From Anaerolineae bacterium (GTDB taxonomy: Bacteria; Chloroflexota; Anaerolineae; J102), in NCBI GenBank assembly GCA_026992375.1, contig JALXAF010000122.1, positions 1 to 7,709 of the forward strand: 7,709 nt of DNA, written 5' to 3'. The notes under the pieces were generated by a model, which was given only the letters and a program-made list of their open reading frames with translations, was not told where the DNA came from and did no database searches. Shown here piece after piece: positions 5,995 to 7,709 of this stretch. How positions within the stretch are numbered: the first letter of the stretch is position 1; every line of letters begins with the position of its first letter. The translations under genes and the position numbers were made by a program.

Positions 5995-6510
5995 ATGACA
6001 AAGAAAACCGATTTCTCAGCCGAAGAATGGGATGCGCTTCTGGCAGGCCCGCTCGCCGCCAGCCTTTACATCATCGTCGCCAGTCCCAGCGTGTTTGGCG
6101 CCATCAAAGAGATGACCGTCATGAGCAAAGAGTTCGTTCGCGCTGCGGCCCGGCCCGAGAACACCGAGTTGATGCGCTTCCTGCTGGCCGATTATCAGGA
6201 AAAGGAGACCCTCAAGCGGGTGACGCCTAACGTCAAGGGCGCCCCCGATGAGGTCAAGGCCGTGCTGCGTTCCGACATCGAGAAAGCCGTGGCCCTGCTG
6301 AATGAAAAGGCCACGCCCGAGGAATCCCTCCAGATTCGCCAGTGGATGTACGGACTAGCCGTCAAGGTGGCAGAGGCCGCCCGAGAAGGCGGCTTCCTCA
6401 CCATCGGGTCGGTGCGCGTGAGCGAGGCAGAGAAACAGGCCCTGGCAGAGCTTTCCGCCATTTTGGACGTGGAAGACCGTGAGCAAGGAGAAGCTCCCGC
6501 AGAGGAATAG
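5995..6510 (+). CDS. Conserved-looking hypothetical protein, mostly helical, 171 aa
   Basis: I do not recognise a named family. The protein opens with DFSAEEWDALLAGPLAASLY, with a hydrophobic stretch at about 16-36 that reads more like a buried helix than a secure membrane anchor. It continues with charged amphipathic helices (about 41-135). A C-terminal block has the pattern VAEAAREGGFLTIGSVRVSEAEKQALAEL, here positions 125-153, and the tail is acidic (EDREQGEAPAEE). No Cys, no His and no signal peptide are visible, so it is probably a soluble or membrane-associated cytoplasmic protein. The C-terminal pattern faintly recalls small TerB-like helical domains, which is only an impression. Codon use and the strong ribosome site argue for a real gene. 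It is followed after 45 bp by ctaA and is probably co-transcribed with it, but a role in heme A or oxidase biogenesis would be guilt by association only. Confidence 0.85.
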   Translation: MTKKTDFSAEEWDALLAGPLAASLYIIVASPSVFGAIKEMTVMSKEFVRAAARPENTELMRFLLADYQEKETLKRVTPNVKGAPDEVKAVLRSDIEKAVALLNEKATPEESLQIRQWMYGLAVKVAEAAREGGFLTIGSVRVSEAEKQALAELSAILDVEDREQGEAPAEE

Positions 6511-6555
6511 ACCGACGCCGCTTCGTAGCGCGCTCCTGTTTATCTGGAGTTTGAT

Positions 6556-7479
6556 ATGCGATCGCAAGCAAAATTCCGGGCTTTTGCCTGGGGAACGCTC
6601 ATCCTCAACGTCTTCGTCTCGTTGTGGGGAGCGGTGGTGCGGGCCACCGGCTCGGGCGCAGGTTGTGGCGCGCATTGGCCCACCTGCGATGGCGAGATCG
6701 TGCCCGGCCTTGAATCATCAGCCCAGTGGGTGGAATACACCCATCGTCTGAGCAGCGGACTGGCGTTGCTGGCCGTGATAGTCATGCTCATCTGGGCCTT
6801 TCGTGTCTATCGTGACGGCGGCCTGGTGCGCACTGGCGCGGTCGCCTCCATGCTCTTCATGTTCATCGAATCACTGGTGGGCGCGGCCCTGGTGCTGTTT
6901 GGCTGGGTGGAAGCGGATGATTCCATGGCCCGGGTCTACATCATGGGCGTGCATCTCACCAACACCCTGCTGCTTCTGGGCTCCATCTTTCTCACCGCCT
7001 ACTGGGCGACGGATGGCAAGCCCTTTTCCTTCAGAGGACAGCGGGGACTGGGATGGCTGTACGGCGTGGGCATTGTGCTGGGGCTGGTGTTGGTGGTCAC
7101 GGGCGCCATCATCGCTCTGGGCGATAGCCTTTTCTTGCAAATTGGACTCACGCCCGAGCAATCGCCCGTGGTGGCGGGCATCCTCGCCATTCGCATCTAT
7201 CATCCCCTCACCTCTATCATCGTGGGGCTTTACTGGATTTTCCTCGCCCGCTATTCGACGAAGGCCCGTCCCTCTCATCGTATTGCCAAAGCCGCCGCCA
7301 CCCTGATCGTCATCATCCTGCTCACCTGGCTGGCCGGATATGTGAACAACTGGCTCCATGCGCCGGTGATCATGCAAGTGATTCACCTGCTGCTGGCTGA
7401 TCTCTTCTGGCTGGGCATTGTGTGGCTCAGCGCCGAGACCCTGGCGGAGGACGCGCCCAGGGCCGCGGATATGAAATGA
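6556..7479 (+). CDS. ctaA: Heme A synthase (CtaA/Cox15 family)
   Basis: This membrane enzyme oxidises the C8 methyl of heme O to give heme A, the cofactor of aa3-type terminal oxidases. The 307-residue protein has about eight hydrophobic segments in two similar halves, the family's normal size. It carries the signature GAVVRATGSGAGCGAHWPTC (25-44) with the loop cysteine pair Cys37/Cys44, seven residues apart as in Bacillus-type CtaA. EYTHR (60-64) gives Glu60 and His63. Further heme-ligand histidines are His133 (GVHLTNT), His216 (IYHPLTS) and His277 (QVIHLLLADL). GGAG (6546-6549) is well placed before the ATG. It probably shares a transcript with the hypothetical gene 45 bp upstream. No ctaB or oxidase subunit gene is visible; the DNA after it is non-coding. 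It implies aerobic respiration in the host. Confidence 0.95.
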   Translation: MRSQAKFRAFAWGTLILNVFVSLWGAVVRATGSGAGCGAHWPTCDGEIVPGLESSAQWVEYTHRLSSGLALLAVIVMLIWAFRVYRDGGLVRTGAVASMLFMFIESLVGAALVLFGWVEADDSMARVYIMGVHLTNTLLLLGSIFLTAYWATDGKPFSFRGQRGLGWLYGVGIVLGLVLVVTGAIIALGDSLFLQIGLTPEQSPVVAGILAIRIYHPLTSIIVGLYWIFLARYSTKARPSHRIAKAAATLIVIILLTWLAGYVNNWLHAPVIMQVIHLLLADLFWLGIVWLSAETLAEDAPRAADMK

Positions 7480-7499
7480 ACCGCGGCCTTCAGCCTGGG
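7456..7499 (+). other. Two-part hairpin straddling the ctaA stop codon
   Basis: A perfect inner stem GGCCGCGG (7461-7468) and CCGCGGCC (7481-7488) encloses a 12-nt loop holding the last codons and the TGA stop. An outer stem CCCAGG (7456-7461) and CCTGGG (7494-7499) can stack on it across a 6-nt one-sided bulge, if the inner stem is trimmed by one pair. There is no T-tract, so it is a weak candidate for an intrinsic terminator, but it could stabilise the 3' end of the message or slow termination of translation. Confidence 0.5.
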
Positions 7500-7534
7500 A
7501 TAGTTATCGCAAAAAGAGGTCTGACAATTTCAAA

Positions 7535-7697
7535 TTCGCCCCGGCAATAAGCCCCTCTCCCGGCTTCTCTCCGCTTCGGCTGACGTCTTGCAGGGGGAGG
7601 AGCCCTTCGCTTTGCCAATACGCGCAGCAGATGGGCGTGTCCCTCCCCCGAACACGAGTGCAGCGAGTGTCGGGGGAGAGACGGGGCGGGGGGCGAA
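7535..7697. repeat. GC-rich inverted-repeat-bounded element (MITE-like) after ctaA
   Basis: TTCGCCCC (7535-7542) is repeated inverted as GGGGCGAA (7690-7697). Inside each end lies a related pyrimidine tract: CCCCTCTCCC near 7552-7561, and on the other strand CTCTCCCCC near 7672-7680. The interior has a GGGGGAGG block near 7593-7600 and an internal hairpin at 7643-7678. No open frame of note is present. It looks like a dispersed non-coding intergenic repeat and fills most of the 230 bp from the ctaA stop to the window end; nothing else is seen there apart from the stop-codon hairpin. Confidence 0.6.
7643..7678. other. Strong hairpin inside the terminal GC-rich element
   Basis: CTCCCCCG (7643-7650) pairs with CGGGGGAG (7671-7678). 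After a single bulged A the stem continues with ACAC (7652-7655) and GTGT (7667-7670), leaving an 11-nt loop. The loop region holds two GAGTG copies. It lacks a T-tract in either direction and so is better read as part of the repeat than as a terminator. Confidence 0.55.
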
Positions 7698-7709
7698 AAG
7701 GAGGCCGGG

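Noticed and set aside
7476..7550. ATGA-overlapping start of a further gene after ctaA
   Set aside because: The frame stops after 24 codons and runs through the stop-codon hairpin, with no similarity to CtaB that I can see.

Overview
The window looks like ordinary core chromosome from a moderately GC-rich, aerobic or facultatively aerobic bacterium. My best guess is Chloroflexota (Anaerolineae/Caldilineae-like). The grounds are the style of the proteins (short separate SecD and SecF, a CtaA-type heme A synthase with a Cys pair) and intergenic DNA filled with short repeat families that I associate with genomes of that group. This is inference from memory, not a database result.

Layout. Minus strand, reading leftwards: malQ (4-alpha-glucanotransferase, 2826-1300) is followed after 182 bp by guaB (IMP dehydrogenase, start at 1117), which runs off the left edge with its C-terminus missing. 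A 623-bp divergent intergenic region (2827-3449) holds a possible malQ promoter and palindrome. It also holds two unrelated repeat elements and a perfect-consensus housekeeping promoter (TTGACA, 17 bp, TATAAT) that drives the plus-strand genes. Plus strand: secD (3450-4805) and secF (4842-5801) form a two-gene transcription unit closed by a strong intrinsic terminator at about 5821-5850. A second unit follows: an unrecognised 171-residue helical protein (5995-6510), then ctaA (heme A synthase, 6556-7479). The last 230 bp are non-coding. They hold a hairpin straddling the ctaA stop codon and a GC-rich element of about 163 bp bounded by short inverted repeats.

How the genes work together. SecD and SecF are partner subunits of the proton-driven accessory complex of the Sec translocon. 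CtaA makes heme A for aa3-type terminal oxidase, so the host probably respires oxygen. GuaB makes XMP for guanine nucleotides and MalQ remodels maltodextrins or glycogen. Apart from secD-secF there is no obvious functional link, and I see no defence, mobile-gene or biosynthetic cluster. The least explained items are the 171-aa protein that precedes ctaA, and the three repeat families confined to the gaps between genes.
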